This document shows positions 62,787 through 64,000 of a stretch of 64,000 bases of DNA, piece after piece. Position numbers and translations under genes: made by a program. This stretch comes from Vibrio tapetis subsp. tapetis (GTDB lineage: Bacteria; Pseudomonadota; Gammaproteobacteria; Enterobacterales; Vibrionaceae), in assembly GCF_900233005.1 (NCBI RefSeq), contig NZ_LT960612.1, positions 1,116,001 to 1,180,000 of the forward strand, written 5' to 3'. Below the pieces are notes generated by a model. The model saw nothing but the letters and a program-made list of their open reading frames with translations, did not search any database and was not told the DNA's origin. Position 1 is the stretch's first letter, and each line of letters starts with the position of its first letter.

Positions 62787-64000
62787 CTAGCTTAAGCCAA
62801 CAATATTACCATCTGCATCAATGTCTAGCCCCATAAAGGCCGGTTTTTCAGGTAAACCTGGCATTGTCATTACATTGCCACACAAAGCGTAAACAAAATT
62901 TGCGCCAGCACAAAGCTTGAGTTCGCGAACCTCTACAGTAAAGTCCTTAGGTGCACCTTTTACCGCGCCATCGGTAGAAATAGACATGGGTGTTTTCGCC
63001 ATACAAAGGGCTAATTTACCAAAGCCATGTTCGTTGTAAGTCGCAAGTTGTTTCTTAGCCAACTCGGACAGCTCAACCATTTTTGCGCCATAACCGACTT
63101 CCGCCACTGTCATCAACTTTTCTTCCAAGCTTTGATCCAGAGTATAAAGTGGTTTAAATGCACTTGGTTTTGCGCAAGCGACTTCTACTGCTTTCGCTAA
63201 CTCAATGGCGCCTTCACCACCTTTTGAAAAAGCTTCGCTAATGGCGACTTCTGCGCCAAGCTCTTTAACCCAAGTTTTTAGTAACTCAAGTTCTTGAACG
63301 CTGTCTTGAGGGAAGCGGTTAATCGCCACTACCGCAGGTACGCCGTATTTAGATACGTTATTGATGTGCCATTCTAAGTTAGCAAAACCCGCTTTTAAAG
63401 CCGCTTCATCATCATTAAATAGGCTGTCTGGAAGCGCTTGACCAGGTTTGAAATTATACAATCCTGAATTTGCCTTAAGGCCACGGAGTGTAGCAACAAC
63501 AACCGCACAATCTGGCCCAAAACCCGCCATGTTAGCTTTGATGTTACAGGCTTTCTCGAAACCCATATCAGAGCCGAAACCACCTTCGGTTATTGTGTAG
63601 TCGGCAAGCTTAGTTGCAATACGATCAGCGATAATTGATGAGTTTCCATGAGCAATATTTGCAAACGGACCAGCATGGATAAGAGTCGGCACTCCTTCCA
63701 ATGTTTGCATCATGGTTGGCTCGATGGCTTCACGCATTGTTACTGTCATTGCACCAGCAACTTGTAGGTCTTCCGCTGTTACCGGATGACCCTCGAGGTT
63801 ATAGGCTACAACAATGCGGCCAATACGTTTACGTAAATCTTGTAGATCGCTAGCTAAAGCCAGAATAGCCATGAGCTCTGAAGCGGCAGAAATATCAAAA
63901 CCGTCTTGGCGTTCGAAGCCATTAATGGTTTTGTTTTCTTGATTTAAGCCGACGGTCACCATACGTAATGCTCGGTCGTTATGATCAACAACACGACGCC
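62787..64000 (-). CDS. fhs: Formate--tetrahydrofolate ligase (partial)
   Basis: The C-terminal 404 residues; the frame stays open to the window edge (upstream codons read [17 protein letters not shown]). Family segments: [73 protein letters not shown], and the C-terminal [15 protein letters not shown]. It makes 10-formyl-tetrahydrofolate from formate, ATP and tetrahydrofolate. The product links one-carbon metabolism and, in anaerobes, use of formate. Confidence 0.95.
   Translation of the reverse strand, partial: RRVVDHNDRALRMVTVGLNQENKTINGFERQDGFDISAASELMAILALASDLQDLRKRIGRIVVAYNLEGHPVTAEDLQVAGAMTVTMREAIEPTMMQTLEGVPTLIHAGPFANIAHGNSSIIADRIATKLADYTITEGGFGSDMGFEKACNIKANMAGFGPDCAVVVATLRGLKANSGLYNFKPGQALPDSLFNDDEAALKAGFANLEWHINNVSKYGVPAVVAINRFPQDSVQELELLKTWVKELGAEVAISEAFSKGGEGAIELAKAVEVACAKPSAFKPLYTLDQSLEEKLMTVAEVGYGAKMVELSELAKKQLATYNEHGFGKLALCMAKTPMSISTDGAVKGAPKDFTVEVRELKLCAGANFVYALCGNVMTMPGLPEKPAFMGLDIDADGNIVGLS

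Noticed and set aside
1..64000. tRNA or rRNA genes
   Set aside because: No cloverleaf-like or rRNA-like segments were recognised on either strand.

Overview
The window looks like a chromosome segment of a Vibrio or close Vibrionaceae relative. The evidence is Vibrio-type dif/XerC-like sites (AGTGCGCATTA), CTX/RS1- and TLC-like filamentous satellite elements, a transketolase-transaldolase-SorC cluster, RstA/RstB- and ToxR-like regulators, a GH18 chitinase, and helical-bimodular-type sensor N-termini in a hybrid kinase and a chemoreceptor. Family calls come from reading the translations; no database search was run. No rRNA, tRNA or CRISPR array was seen.

Layout. 1-4 kb: an MMPL/RND transporter with a LolA-like partner and a TetR regulator; four copies of one palindromic operator flank the TetR and transporter genes. 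4-8.3 kb: hybrid sensor kinase, small and membrane proteins of unknown function, and a candidate 41-aa peptide gene with an in-frame repeat. 8.4-14.7 kb: LysR regulator, YjjI/YjjW glycyl-radical enzyme pair, an outer-membrane barrel protein with a CRP-like site, and an SgrR-type regulator. 14.9-16.6 kb: decayed pieces of a second yjjI and a second transketolase gene, with a RES/Xre toxin-antitoxin pair sitting between the yjjI pieces. 16.9-19.9 kb: a large M6 metalloprotease with a GlyGly-CTERM-like tail.

20.4-27.7 kb: a LysR-type regulator gene is split by two tandem filamentous satellite elements (3140 and 3257 bp). They share a nearly identical 102-bp attP hairpin but carry unrelated replication modules. 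Neither has coat, adsorption or assembly genes. 27.7-39.6 kb: a complete-looking tad/flp pilus locus, but tadZ, tadB, tadD and the terminal ompA-like gene are each exactly one base short of an open frame. With the split regulator next door, this locus appears to be in recent decay, or it is phase-variable, or the sequence has homopolymer errors.

39.7-64 kb is mostly intact housekeeping and signalling: tkt, tal and a SorC regulator; a chitinase; a GGDEF/EAL protein; a sulfurtransferase; a ToxR-like regulator with a small membrane partner; an EAL protein preceded by an overlapping 37-aa membrane peptide; an RstAB-like two-component system; moeA/moeB; folE. A chemoreceptor gene is split by an IS1182-type element. 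The window ends with an FKBP isomerase, a DsbA-like lipoprotein, an OmpA-family lipoprotein and the 3' part of fhs.

The most notable features are the tandem satellite prophages in a regulator gene, the four one-base lesions confined to the adjoining tad locus, and the gene relics around the RES/Xre module.
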